A stretch of 64,000 nucleotides of DNA, taken from the NCBI GenBank assembly GCA_964560425.1, contig CAZLLE010000078.1:19783-83782 (forward strand), in the 5' to 3' direction. How positions within the stretch are numbered: position 1 is the stretch's first letter; each line of letters starts with the position of its first letter. Below are positions 35,813-44,809 of the stretch, in pieces. Under the pieces are notes generated by a model. That model was not told where the DNA came from and made no database searches. It worked only from the letters and a program-made list of their open reading frames with translations. The position numbers and the translations under genes are program-made. This stretch comes from CAZLLE01 sp964560425 (GTDB lineage: Bacteria; Campylobacterota; Campylobacteria; Campylobacterales; QNZT01).

Positions 35813-38005
35813 TTACTCTGATTTGATAGTTATATTATGAATCTTCAATCTAGCCCTATCATCTAAACACCCTATCACATGATCTCCCTCTTCCAAATAC
35901 AGATATATTGATCTATTAGAAGTTGATTTTAGAGGTTTTTTATCATCAATAAACCACAAAATATCTTGCTCTTTTGAGAAAGAGGAGCAGTTAAACTTAA
36001 TTTTTCTAAACTCTTTTGGTAAATCTCTATTTTGAGTAATTATACTATGGTTAGAAGGAGATGTAATCATTGGTTTATAACTATTCCATACACCAAAACA
36101 TGAATTATTTTTCAGATCCAAAATAGATTTAATCACTTTTGTTTTTATCAAAAAAGCCAAAGTTTCAGCTCTTATCAACTCACATGGTAATTTTACTTCA
36201 ACACCTTTTATTCTCAAATCTTCTAAAGAGGTTTTGCACTTATCTATTTTGATAGCATCAATACAACGAACACTTTTTATAATATTTTTTGGTTTTTCAA
36301 ACCATTTTAGTTGCTGTTTTCTACCCAAATAGTGAAAAATCTCATGAACTACACCCGAAGCACTATTTAGTCCTGTCAAATTTTGAGTTTTTTTACCATT
36401 AAAATTACCAAACCAAACCCCAACACTATATTCAGGTGTATACCCTATAGTAAACATATCTTTTGATGAGGCAGAAGTACCAGTTTTAAAAGCGACTTTC
36501 GGGACATCAGCCGTAGATTCCCAATAACCACTTAGATCCATCCTCGTAGCATCACTAAGTATTTCACTAACTAAGTAGGAAGACTCCTTAGAGAGAATTT
36601 TAACTCCAACACTATTTCTACTATCACTCATAAGAAAACAAGCATCTTTTTTGACTCCACTATTTGCCAAAGCACTATAAAGAAGAGTTAAATCAAACAG
36701 AGATATACCACATCCACCAAGGGCAATAGAGTCTCCATAATAAAACTTTTCTCTATTAATAGACTTTACACCTGCCTTTTTTAATAATTCATAAAGAGAG
36801 TTATCTCTTAGAACATGGTTGAGAGATACAGCAGGAATATTAAGCGAATATTGAAGAGCCTCCTCAACACTTATAAGACCAGTGGAGCGTTTATTAAAAT
36901 TTTTGGGAGAGTAGCCTTGAAAAAAGAGATCAATATCATAAATTTGCTGTTTGGGAGTGATAAACCCCTCATCAAAAGCAAGAGCATAAATAAATGGCTT
37001 TAGGGTAGAACCTGCACTTCTAATCATGCTTACACCATTATTTTCTCCATCATGATCTTTATCATCAAAATTATGTGAACCAACATAAGCCAAAACTTGC
37101 ATAGTAGGATTATGAATCACCACAGCAGAAGCATTATAAGCATCAAAAGATTTTAATTTTTCACTCTGCCTAGATAGAGACTCTTTGACAAATTTTTGCA
37201 ATTTCAAATCAAGTGTCGTATAAATTTGACTGTTCTGAATCCTAATTTGATTAATAAAATGAGGAGCATAAAAAGGTATTTTTATACGCTTTGATATAAT
37301 ATCTTCCAATTTTGCCCTATTATACTGATCTTGATTAATCACTCCTTTATTTCGCAGATTTTCCAAAACTCTATCACGGCGTTTTTCTAAATTTTTTTGT
37401 CTATCTGGTCTATTTGCATTTGGATTTTTTGGAATTGTAGTCAAAATAGCAATTTGAGAAATTGTCAAATCATCTAGTTGTTTTTGAAAATAGAACATAG
37501 AAGCACTTTTAACTCCCTCAATATTACCACCATATGGAGCAAGATTAAAATATAGAGCTAATATCTCATCTTTTGAAAAGTGTAATTCCAATTGAAGAGC
37601 ATTAAAAATCTCAATTAATTTATTAAAAATAGTCCTATCTCTTCGATACATCATGCGACTAACTTGCATAGTAATAGTAGAAGCTCCAACTACTCTTTTT
37701 CCTATAGTATTTTGAAAAATAGCTCGAACAATAGAGAAAGGATTAATCCCAAAGTGATAATAAAAGTATTGATCTTCAAAAGTAATAACACTTTTTTTAA
37801 GAAGAGAGGGAATCTCTTTTGAAGAGATAGAAAAACGCCAAAATCCATCAGAACTTAATTTTAATCTCAAAGGTTTAGAATTCCTATCGTAAATTATAGT
37901 TGATGAACATTTGAAGAGTTTAGTTTTATCTATTGGAAATATAAGATCAACAATTAAAAAAACAACCAAAACAGATAAAATAAAAAATATAAACTTTTTA
38001 TACAA
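35813..38005 (-). CDS. pbpC: Penicillin-binding protein 1C
   Basis: A bifunctional peptidoglycan synthase of the PBP1C type, 730 residues. It has a short cytoplasmic end and membrane anchor (about 5-24), a glycosyltransferase domain (about 55-215, motif TFEDQYFYYHFGINPFSI), and a transpeptidase domain with the SxxK serine in GSTLKPF, SxN in YSLN and KTGT in FKTGTSAS. The last 90 residues form the BiPBP C-terminal domain specific to this class. The start is TTG at 38005, supported by AGGG seven bases upstream; no nearby ATG fits. With the macroglobulin gene it forms a known functional pair for envelope repair. Confidence 0.94.
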   Translation of the reverse strand: MYKKFIFFILSVLVVFLIVDLIFPIDKTKLFKCSSTIIYDRNSKPLRLKLSSDGFWRFSISSKEIPSLLKKSVITFEDQYFYYHFGINPFSIVRAIFQNTIGKRVVGASTITMQVSRMMYRRDRTIFNKLIEIFNALQLELHFSKDEILALYFNLAPYGGNIEGVKSASMFYFQKQLDDLTISQIAILTTIPKNPNANRPDRQKNLEKRRDRVLENLRNKGVINQDQYNRAKLEDIISKRIKIPFYAPHFINQIRIQNSQIYTTLDLKLQKFVKESLSRQSEKLKSFDAYNASAVVIHNPTMQVLAYVGSHNFDDKDHDGENNGVSMIRSAGSTLKPFIYALAFDEGFITPKQQIYDIDLFFQGYSPKNFNKRSTGLISVEEALQYSLNIPAVSLNHVLRDNSLYELLKKAGVKSINREKFYYGDSIALGGCGISLFDLTLLYSALANSGVKKDACFLMSDSRNSVGVKILSKESSYLVSEILSDATRMDLSGYWESTADVPKVAFKTGTSASSKDMFTIGYTPEYSVGVWFGNFNGKKTQNLTGLNSASGVVHEIFHYLGRKQQLKWFEKPKNIIKSVRCIDAIKIDKCKTSLEDLRIKGVEVKLPCELIRAETLAFLIKTKVIKSILDLKNNSCFGVWNSYKPMITSPSNHSIITQNRDLPKEFRKIKFNCSSFSKEQDILWFIDDKKPLKSTSNRSIYLYLEEGDHVIGCLDDRARLKIHNITIKSE

Positions 38006-38205
38006 ATAATAACCCTATTTTAATTTTTTTTATAATAGTATTTTATCTTAATTTTTAAAAATAGGTGTTTTAAAGTAACATTTTTTAATAATAGAGTATA
38101 ATCTTAAAAAAGCATCTCTCATATAAGCTAATATATTATTTTTAACAGATAGAATATAAAGTTAAATATAGTGCTTATTATAAAACTTTTGAATAGGATT
38201 TTTGT

Positions 38206-38502
38206 ATGACATTCTTAAAAAATATATTTGGTGCAAGACATAGCAAGTCTCCAGCTTCTATAGGTAAAAATAGACTAATGGTTATGCTAGAAACAGAACG
38301 AACAGATAACCATAGAAATAGGCGTATTTTAGAGAAACTAAAAGCTGATATATTGAAAGTAATAGTTAGATATGTAGGGGATAATGATGTACAAATCAAA
38401 ACAAAGAACAATAACAATATATCTATCATGGAGCTAAAATTTAACTTAAGCGAACTTGGTGATAAAACATCAGAAATAGAGAAGGTATTCTCCTCAAATT
38501 AA
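38206..38502 (+). CDS. minE: MinE-like cell division topological factor (no minC or minD nearby)
   Basis: A 98-residue protein matching MinE over its full length: an N-terminal amphipathic membrane-targeting segment (MTFLKNIFG), the MinD-contact region (SIGKNRLMVMLETERTD, about 19-35) and the C-terminal dimerisation part (LKADILKVIVRYV and an ISIMELKFNL strand). MinE stimulates the MinD ATPase so that division occurs at mid-cell. About ten extra residues extend the C-terminus. minD and minC, usual neighbours, are absent from the window. It is divergent from pbpC and convergent with clpB. The match is by motif pattern rather than alignment. Confidence 0.78.
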   Translation: MTFLKNIFGARHSKSPASIGKNRLMVMLETERTDNHRNRRILEKLKADILKVIVRYVGDNDVQIKTKNNNNISIMELKFNLSELGDKTSEIEKVFSSN

Positions 38503-38527
38503 CATAAGTACTAAGGTAATAATTATA

Positions 38528-38553
38528 TTTGATGGGCAAAAAAACCCACCAAA
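38528..38553. terminator. Terminator between minE and clpB
   Basis: TTTGATGGG (38528-38536) pairs with CCCACCAAA (38545-38553), with one G-T type mismatch on one strand and an A-rich loop, between convergent genes. On the minus strand the loop reads as a T run. Confidence 0.65.
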
Positions 38554-38554
38554 C

Positions 38555-41131
38555 TTATGCAAATTTAACTACAATTTCTCCATTTTGGACATCAAAAACC
38601 ACACTATCACCCTCTTCAATTTGATCAGATAAGATCAAATCAGCCAATCTATCTTCAACCTCTTCATACAAAGCTCTTTTAAGAGGTCGAGCACCATAAA
38701 CAGGATCAAATCCAGCTTCACCAATATATTTTTTGGCTTCTTCTGTGAGTGAGATATCAATACCTCTCTCTTTTACCTTTTTCTTGATAGAAGCAAACAA
38801 TACATCTACAATAGCTGTAATTTGCTCTAATCCAAGAGGATTAAATATGATAATATCATCCAACCTATTTAAAAACTCAGGCTTGAAATATTTTTTGAGG
38901 TCATCTTTGACCGCTTTTTCCCGCTCATCCACATTTTCAAATGCCATAATCTTGTCACTTGCAATATTTGAAGTGAGTATAATAATGGTATTTTTAAAAT
39001 CTACTGTAACACCTTTATTATCTGTCAAGCGTCCATCATCCAACACTTGAAGCATTATATTAAATACATCAGGATGAGCTTTTTCAATCTCATCAAACAA
39101 CAATACACTATAAGGTTTTCGTCTTACGGCTTCAGTAAGCTGTCCACCCTCATCATATCCAACATATCCAGGAGGAGCACCGACAAGACGACTAACTGCA
39201 TGTTTCTCCATATATTCACTCATATCAAATCTAATTAATGATTTTTCATCATCAAATAGAAACTTTGCCAAAGCTTTTGCACTCTCTGTTTTTCCAACAC
39301 CAGTAGGTCCCAAAAACATGAAACTACCAATAGGTCTATTTTGATCTGAGAGTCCAGCTTTATTTCTCTTAATAGCTCTTGAAATAGCCTTTAATGCACT
39401 ATCTTGTCCAATTACTCTCTTTTTGAGTTCATCTTCTACACCCAAAATTTTCTCTTTATCGCTTTGAAGCATTTTGTTGACTGGTATACCTGTCCATTTG
39501 CTTACTATCGTAGCAATCATCTCCTCATCTACACTATTTTTGAGTAGAACTCCGCCCTCTTGCATCTTCTCCCATTTTTCGTTGAGTTCTCTATCTCTCT
39601 CTTCAAGTTTTGGAATCTCTCCATACTCAATTTCAGCAGCTTTATTAAAATCCCCCTCCCTTTTGGCAATCTCAGCTTCTCTTTTTAGTTCATCAACTCT
39701 CTGTTTAGCTTCGGCAATCTCTTTAAATACACTCTTTTCATTCTCAAATTGAGTTTCAAGAGAGAGTTTTTCTTCATTTAGATTTGCTACCTCTTTTTCG
39801 ATCTCTTGAAGTCGATCACTATTTTTATCAGATTTTTCCATCTTCAAAGCCTCTTTTTCAACCAAAAGTGTAGCTATCTCTCTTTTTACTTTACTTAAAT
39901 CAAATGGCTCAGACTCAATTTGCATCTTCAATTCTGCCGCTGCTTCATCAATAAGATCAATCGCTTTATCAGGCAAATATCTATCAGTAATATATCTACT
40001 ACTAAGCTTCACGGCCCCAATCAACGCACTATCCAAAATCTGTACATTATGGTGAGCTTCTAATCTCTCTTTGATCCCTCTCATGATTTGCAATGCTTCA
40101 TTTTGGCTAGGTTCATCTAGTTTTACAGGTTGAAACCTTCTTTGAAGTGCTGCATCTTTCTCAAAATATTTACGATACTCTTTTAGAGTTGTTGCCCCAA
40201 TAGTATGAAGCTCACCTCTTGCGAGTGCAGGTTTGAGAATATTGGCAGCATCCATACTGCCTTCACTAGCTCCAGCCCCTACAATAGTATGAATCTCATC
40301 AATAAATAGGATTATATTTCCATCTTTTTTGACCTCTTCAATAATAGCTTTGAGTCTATCTTCAAACTCTCCACGATACTTAGCCCCAGCAATAAGTGTA
40401 CTCATATCAAGAGATACAAGTCTTTTATTTTGAAGACTCAAAGGAACCTCTTTATTTGCGATTCTTTGAGCTAATCCCTCTGCCAAAGCCGTTTTACCAA
40501 CGCCCGGTTCACCCAAAAGAATAGGATTATTTTTGGTCTTTCTAATAAGAATCTGCATCATTCTCTGAATCTCTTCATCTCTCCCAATCACAGGATCAAG
40601 CTCACCATCTTTGGCTTTTTGAGTTAGATCAATACCATATTTTTCAAGTGATTCAAGCTTCTCTTCTGCACTCTTAGAGTCAATAGTTCGCCCTCCCCTT
40701 ATAGACTCAAAAGTTTTCTTAAACTCTGAAAGATCAAGAAACTTAGATAGTGAATCTTTAAGCTGAGGATTATCAAGATTCGCAACAATCCAAGTATCAA
40801 GAGACAAAAACTGATCCCCATTTTTGACCATCACCCCTTCTGCCTTTTGCAAAGAAGATGCCAAATTCCTACTAATTTTAATATTCTCTTTAGTTACAGA
40901 AGAGACCTTTGGAAATTTCCCTACAGCACTCTTTACCTCTAATTCAATAGCCGACTTATCCACACTCATTTTATTAAGTGCTTGATTAAGCAAAGATGAT
41001 GAATTTGTCAACTGCCCCCATAAAACATGCAGAGGTTCAACCTCCTGATTTTGACTATGCAAAGCCAAACTAATACCACTCTCTATAGCCTCAGTCATTG
41101 CATTTGTAAGTTTTTCAAATAAATTATTCAT
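38555..41131 (-). CDS. clpB: Chaperone protein ClpB (disaggregase)
   Basis: ClpB is a hexameric AAA+ machine that pulls apart protein aggregates with DnaK. 858 residues, normal length. It has the N-terminal Clp repeat domain (about 1-145), NBD1 with GEPGVGKTALAE (near 200), the coiled-coil middle domain (about 395-520, very rich in E and K) and NBD2 with GPTGVGKTESAK (near 605). GAR and arginine-finger segments are intact. The promoter upstream is near consensus, which fits a heat-shock gene with a strong basal promoter under repressor control; no clear CIRCE or HAIR inverted repeat was found. Confidence 0.97.
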   Translation of the reverse strand: MNNLFEKLTNAMTEAIESGISLALHSQNQEVEPLHVLWGQLTNSSSLLNQALNKMSVDKSAIELEVKSAVGKFPKVSSVTKENIKISRNLASSLQKAEGVMVKNGDQFLSLDTWIVANLDNPQLKDSLSKFLDLSEFKKTFESIRGGRTIDSKSAEEKLESLEKYGIDLTQKAKDGELDPVIGRDEEIQRMMQILIRKTKNNPILLGEPGVGKTALAEGLAQRIANKEVPLSLQNKRLVSLDMSTLIAGAKYRGEFEDRLKAIIEEVKKDGNIILFIDEIHTIVGAGASEGSMDAANILKPALARGELHTIGATTLKEYRKYFEKDAALQRRFQPVKLDEPSQNEALQIMRGIKERLEAHHNVQILDSALIGAVKLSSRYITDRYLPDKAIDLIDEAAAELKMQIESEPFDLSKVKREIATLLVEKEALKMEKSDKNSDRLQEIEKEVANLNEEKLSLETQFENEKSVFKEIAEAKQRVDELKREAEIAKREGDFNKAAEIEYGEIPKLEERDRELNEKWEKMQEGGVLLKNSVDEEMIATIVSKWTGIPVNKMLQSDKEKILGVEDELKKRVIGQDSALKAISRAIKRNKAGLSDQNRPIGSFMFLGPTGVGKTESAKALAKFLFDDEKSLIRFDMSEYMEKHAVSRLVGAPPGYVGYDEGGQLTEAVRRKPYSVLLFDEIEKAHPDVFNIMLQVLDDGRLTDNKGVTVDFKNTIIILTSNIASDKIMAFENVDEREKAVKDDLKKYFKPEFLNRLDDIIIFNPLGLEQITAIVDVLFASIKKKVKERGIDISLTEEAKKYIGEAGFDPVYGARPLKRALYEEVEDRLADLILSDQIEEGDSVVFDVQNGEIVVKFA

Positions 41132-41154
41132 ATTCTACTCCTAAATTTTGAGTA

Positions 41155-41184
41155 ATTATACAACATTGAGTCTATCTTTGTCAA
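41155..41184 (-). promoter_or_regulatory. Near-consensus promoter of clpB
   Basis: On the minus strand TTGACA (41184-41179), an 18-base spacer and TATAAT (41160-41155) precede clpB, with initiation about 17 bases before the ATG and GGAG in between. A true -35 hexamer is unusual for Campylobacterota. Two direct ACTCAA repeats flank the -10 box and could bind a repressor. Confidence 0.7.
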
Positions 41185-41285
41185 GTATAATTACAAACAA
41201 ATACTAAAGTTTATTAAAATTTTAAGCAGAACTACCCTATTTCAAAATTTTAATATGTTATCATCTCAAATAAAGAGGAGAAATC

Positions 41286-41597
41286 ATGATAGATTTTTTG
41301 ACATTCAAAACTTTTATAAGTATAGATGCTTTAATCTTTTTCTATTGTTTGGGTGCGATAATCATGCCTATAGCTATATCATTTTTTACTATTTGGATAG
41401 TACAAAAATATAATATTATTGAAGAGACATATAAAAAAGGTAAAAAATTAATATGGAATTCATTGAGCATAAAACAGAAGATACAAATTGTCTCATGTTT
41501 TTTAATATGCTTCTTTTTCATGGAACTATTTTGGAGAATGTTATTTGAATTTCTTATCGCATATATGCAGATCCATGATGTATTGGTAGGAGTATAG
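41286..41597 (+). CDS. Small membrane protein, DUF4282-like
   Basis: A 103-residue protein with two or three membrane helices (about 12-40 and 65-90) and a basic loop between them (YKKGKKLIW). The layout, with a hydrophobic pair joined by a short charged loop, resembles the DUF4282 family of small inner-membrane proteins, but the resemblance is weak. An AAAGAGGAG site precedes the ATG. Its stop codon touches the start of a scar-like sequence at 41597, so the last few codons may come from an inserted element. Function unknown. Confidence 0.6.
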   Translation: MIDFLTFKTFISIDALIFFYCLGAIIMPIAISFFTIWIVQKYNIIEETYKKGKKLIWNSLSIKQKIQIVSCFLICFFFMELFWRMLFEFLIAYMQIHDVLVGV

Positions 41598-41628
41598 TGA
41601 ACTACCCCGTCATAAATGACAAAGCTTC
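41597..41628 (+). mobile_element. Possible end fragment of an IS200/IS605-type (TnpB) element
   Basis: GTGAACTACCCC-GTCAT-AA-ATGAC-AAAGCTTC resembles the conserved right end and guide-RNA tail of IS1341/IS605-type elements (GTGAACTACCCC, hairpin, GGGGCTTC), but the 3' side of the stem has decayed from GGGG to AAAG. No tnpB remains nearby. The similarity is from memory of such ends. Confidence 0.35.
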
Positions 41629-41680
41629 CTAATATGTAACTCATATTTTAAATTTAATAATTGAATATGTGATTAATATT

Positions 41681-41718
41681 TATACCTATATCGGGGTTAA
41701 CTCCTAGATATAGGTATA
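41681..41718. terminator. Long hairpin between two convergent small membrane genes
   Basis: TATACCTATATC (41681-41692) and GATATAGGTATA (41707-41718) are perfect 12-base arms; the 14-base loop contains a near-palindrome GGGGTTAACTCC. It lies between genes converging at 41597 and 41746 and probably terminates both. Confidence 0.6.
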
Positions 41719-41745
41719 GATTTATATGTTTCATCTTTTTACTTT

Positions 41746-42327
41746 TTAGTGGTTTTTTTGTGCATTTGTAAGTATCTGTTTCTCTATATCATTGGCACTA
41801 TAGCGAGTTTGACTATCAAGTTCTCCAACCAAATCTTCTCTTATGTAGATTGTTAACTTTGCCAATGCGTATGAGATTTTTTCTCTATCTATTGAGCTTA
41901 GATTTCTATCTTCTATATTAGTATTTAAAACTGATAGAAAATTTTCATACTCATCTAACACTTTAGCAGAAGCAAAAATAGCTAAGCGATGGCTGTTAAA
42001 TTGCAATTTTACAAAATCTTTCTCTTGAAGTTGCTCTTTTAAACTTATCTTTTCTAGCATATCTATCAATCTTTGATATGTTTCAGTTTTAAGCTCTATA
42101 AACTTAATACTCTGCTCTTTTTTAAGTTCTACCTCTGTCTGTTTGTTTAAAAGCATAGCTGTTATCAAAATAGTTGCCAAAGTTCCCAATACTACTAAAA
42201 TAATCTCTTGAGTAAAAGGGAATTTATCAGAGATATTATATGCTAAACGCAAAAAAAGATAACCTCCCACAAATACAAAAGTACTCATGATTAACAAAAA
42301 AATATTGTTTTTAAACCAATTTTTCAT
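41746..42327 (-). CDS. Membrane protein with two helices and a long helical cytoplasmic part, unknown
   Basis: A 193-residue protein. Two membrane helices at about 9-28 and 42-62 are followed by a long mostly helical domain (about 63-193) rich in E, K, Q and L. The layout suggests a small inner-membrane protein with a coiled cytoplasmic tail. I do not recognise the family. It has no operon partner: the next gene upstream on the strand lies 146 bases away. The neighbourhood between clpB and the SQR-type gene looks like a small variable pocket, given its unknown genes and the scar at 41597. Confidence 0.6.
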   Translation of the reverse strand: MKNWFKNNIFLLIMSTFVFVGGYLFLRLAYNISDKFPFTQEIILVVLGTLATILITAMLLNKQTEVELKKEQSIKFIELKTETYQRLIDMLEKISLKEQLQEKDFVKLQFNSHRLAIFASAKVLDEYENFLSVLNTNIEDRNLSSIDREKISYALAKLTIYIREDLVGELDSQTRYSANDIEKQILTNAQKNH

Positions 42328-42473
42328 ATAAGATCCTCGTATAATTTCTTTAAAGAATAATCTTTCATTTTAAGCAAAAAAGATTATTCTTCTAAGATTG
42401 AAGTAATAACTTCAAATCTTTTTGCTCAACCAAAATTAACAGCTGAGACTACAGATTTTTCTCCAAAGTTTTG

Positions 42474-43151
42474 TTACACTTCAACCTTTAGCATCTCGTA
42501 AGCCCCTTTTTGAAATTCATAATCTGTCTTTACTATTTCTGTTTTAAAACCTCTGTTTTGTAAGGTTTCCAAAATAGGTTTTAAATATTCTGACTTATTA
42601 TTTTTTAAGTCCAAGAGTGGAAAAATCCTGACCTCTTTTTTTGCAACTCTAGACATTTCAAGTATCGAATTGATATGAAACTCTAAATCAAAGTGTTCAC
42701 TATATAAAAACAGAAAATGTGAACTAAGAACTAGATCAAAACTATTATCATCAAATGTAAGTTTTGGTAGTTCTTGGTAAATATATCGACCTTTAGTTTT
42801 CCCCTCATGATAATCTTTTATAAAATTATCCATCGCACTCAGTCTTATATCAATAAGCTCGTCAACAGATTTGATATTTTTCCAGATAAAATCATTTTGA
42901 TTTGCTCTAACCTGCTTACTTACAGTTTTGGAAGTTTTATCAATTCTCTGCTGTATCTCATCTTTTGTAAATTGGTATATCGGATCTATTGAAGTAACAT
43001 TCCCACCTTGTTTTGTAATTTCAACATTAAAACTTGAAGGACCATCTCCACAACCTAATATCTTTGATTGTAAATCCTGCTTTGATAATAAAAACATATT
43101 TTTATACTCATCAAGGTTCCTTCCCCAAGGTACTACATTTTCTAATTTCAA
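42474..43151 (-). CDS. SAM-dependent methyltransferase (class I)
   Basis: A 225-residue Rossmann methyltransferase. The SAM loop reads ILGCGDGPSSFNVEI (about 31-45), followed by an acidic end of strand 2 (SIDPIY), a motif 4-like LTFDDNSFDLVLSS (about 130-143) and a late FPLLDL strand. The substrate cannot be read from the sequence; the family includes enzymes that act on small molecules, lipids or quinones. It starts seven bases after the stop of the SQR-type gene on the same strand, so both are likely one transcript and may act in the same sulfur or quinone process (inference). Confidence 0.8.
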   Translation of the reverse strand: MKLENVVPWGRNLDEYKNMFLLSKQDLQSKILGCGDGPSSFNVEITKQGGNVTSIDPIYQFTKDEIQQRIDKTSKTVSKQVRANQNDFIWKNIKSVDELIDIRLSAMDNFIKDYHEGKTKGRYIYQELPKLTFDDNSFDLVLSSHFLFLYSEHFDLEFHINSILEMSRVAKKEVRIFPLLDLKNNKSEYLKPILETLQNRGFKTEIVKTDYEFQKGAYEMLKVEV

Positions 43152-43158
43152 TATTTTA

Positions 43159-44346
43159 TTACATTCCTGGAAGTCTAGGGAATTTGCCTAATTTAGAGTT
43201 TCTACAGTACCAGCCCCAACCTTTTTTCATCCAGTGTCCTACTATTGGCATTGGGATCATGAGTCCTCTTTTGTCGTTTCTGTATACGAAGGCAGCACCA
43301 TCACCGCTGTCCATGACACATAATATATTTAGGTGATCAAAGTAGCCTTTTCTCTCTATATTATCGTTTTCCATGGCATTGATATTAAATGCTACATTTC
43401 TTGCCATGACTTCTGCTATATGTCCTTGCTTGGCTCTCCAATCTGGACCATCTAGGGCTACTGAGTCACCTATTGCGAAGATATTGTATTTTTCATTGCT
43501 TTCGTCCCAATCATGTTGGACTTCACAATAGTCATCTATCAAAATTAGCCCTGCATCATTTAATGGTAAGTCTGAATTTTCAAATACTGCGTGACCGTTT
43601 CCAGCAGGGATAAACATTGTAAAATCACTCTCTAGTTTTGAGTCATCTTCAAATACGATTCCATCTTGTTCAAAATTTTTGATTTTTTTACCAAAGTGTT
43701 TATTGATATTTAGTTTTTTGAAAAAAACATCCATCATTTTTAGAGCTTGAGGTCCCATTCTTGCACCGGGTTCTTTCATAGGAGCGAAGAAAGTTAACTC
43801 AAATTTATCTCTTATTCCCAATTTTTTGAGTTGGTTATGCACATTGAAAAGAAGCTCAAATCCTGGTCCTCCTCGTACATTACTAGGATCTTTTGGGTTT
43901 CCTCCAAATCCCATAGCAATTTTACCACTCCCTTTTTTGATAAGCTCATCTAATCTATCTCGAATAAGAAGAGAATCTTCTGGTTTTCCACAGATTGATA
44001 GTGTATTTTCTAGACCTTTATGTTTCATTTTGCCAGAACCTATTGCTATGACTAAATAATCAAAATCATTAAAGGTATTATTTTTACAAACTACCTTTTT
44101 CTCTTTGCTTCTGATCTCTTTGACACTATCTTTTACCCATCTAAATTTATGAGCTTTACTAAGACCTTCCATTGGAATACAGACATCTTCAAATTCACTT
44201 TTTCTTACTGGAATCCAAATAGATGTAGGAAAAATAAACATATAATCCCTATCACTCACAAGTGTTACATCATGATTATCTTTTCTCAAAAATATTGCAG
44301 CTTCCACACCAGCAAATCCCCCGCCAAGAACTAAAACTTTAGCCAT
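43159..44346 (-). CDS. Sulfide:quinone oxidoreductase-type FAD flavoprotein
   Basis: A 395-residue flavoprotein of the SQR / NDH-2 superfamily, expected to pass electrons to the quinone pool. FAD motifs are the N-terminal LGGGFAGVEAAIFL and the C-terminal IFAIGDSVAL. Cysteines occur in SICGKPED (near 120), DDYCEVQHD, ILCVMDSG and WYCRNSK. Classical SQR has a Cys in the segment before GPAYE; here that segment reads NVRGGPGFELL without Cys, so the usual disulfide is not obvious. A membrane-associating C-terminal helix region with WMKKGWGWY fits quinone contact. A peripheral SQR-like enzyme oxidising sulfide or another donor is the best reading. Confidence 0.75.
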   Translation of the reverse strand: MAKVLVLGGGFAGVEAAIFLRKDNHDVTLVSDRDYMFIFPTSIWIPVRKSEFEDVCIPMEGLSKAHKFRWVKDSVKEIRSKEKKVVCKNNTFNDFDYLVIAIGSGKMKHKGLENTLSICGKPEDSLLIRDRLDELIKKGSGKIAMGFGGNPKDPSNVRGGPGFELLFNVHNQLKKLGIRDKFELTFFAPMKEPGARMGPQALKMMDVFFKKLNINKHFGKKIKNFEQDGIVFEDDSKLESDFTMFIPAGNGHAVFENSDLPLNDAGLILIDDYCEVQHDWDESNEKYNIFAIGDSVALDGPDWRAKQGHIAEVMARNVAFNINAMENDNIERKGYFDHLNILCVMDSGDGAAFVYRNDKRGLMIPMPIVGHWMKKGWGWYCRNSKLGKFPRLPGM

Positions 44347-44512
44347 ATTAAATCCCTATAAATAATTTTTGGGATATTATACATAATATTGACGCTTTAA
44401 GTCAAGAAAATTAAGATTTTTTACACCACTTAAAAAATTAAAACATCAATACATAAACAATATTTAAGGCTCTTGTGCTAAAATAAGCGACAAAAATTCC
44501 AAAGGAAAAATA

Positions 44513-44770
44513 ATGGCACATAAGAAAGGTCAGGGTAGTACCCAGAATAATAGAGATTCAGCAGGACGAAGACTAGGCGTAAAGAAATTTGGTGGAGAGT
44601 TCGTAAGAGCAGGTAATATTATCATCAGACAAAGAGGCACAAAAGTTCATGTTGGTGAAAATGTAGGTATTGGTAAAGATCATACAATCTTTGCACTAAT
44701 AGACGGTCATGTAAAGTTTCAAAAGAAAGATAAACAAAGAAATAAAGTTTCTGTTATTCCAGCAGCATAA
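44513..44770 (+). CDS. rpmA: 50S ribosomal protein L27 (stand-alone)
   Basis: L27 lies near the peptidyl-transferase centre. The 85 residues are standard, with the N-terminal MAHKKGQGSTQNNRDSAGRRLGVK-type block, and the basic C-terminal part is intact, so the gene looks functional. AAAGGAAA precedes the ATG and a GCTAAAAT -10 element lies upstream. In most bacteria, including Campylobacter, the order is rplU-rpmA-obg. Here a divergent SQR-type gene lies 166 bases upstream and a convergent exported-protein gene follows, and neither rplU nor obg occurs in the window. L27 therefore needs its own promoter here. Confidence 0.96.
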   Translation: MAHKKGQGSTQNNRDSAGRRLGVKKFGGEFVRAGNIIIRQRGTKVHVGENVGIGKDHTIFALIDGHVKFQKKDKQRNKVSVIPAA

Positions 44771-44786
44771 TTTTAATCTAAAGTAG

Positions 44787-44809
44787 ATAGGTAGATTAAA
44801 TCTACCTAT
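44787..44809. terminator. Bidirectional terminator between rpmA and the 44806 gene
   Basis: ATAGGTAGAT (44787-44796) and ATCTACCTAT (44800-44809) form a perfect 10-base stem with a 3-base loop. The stop codon of the minus-strand gene (44806-44808) lies in the right arm. T-rich flanks follow on both strands. Confidence 0.8.

Noticed and set aside
41132..41170. HAIR or CIRCE heat-shock operator at clpB
   Set aside because: Only direct ACTCAA repeats are present, not the inverted repeat needed for HspR or HrcA.
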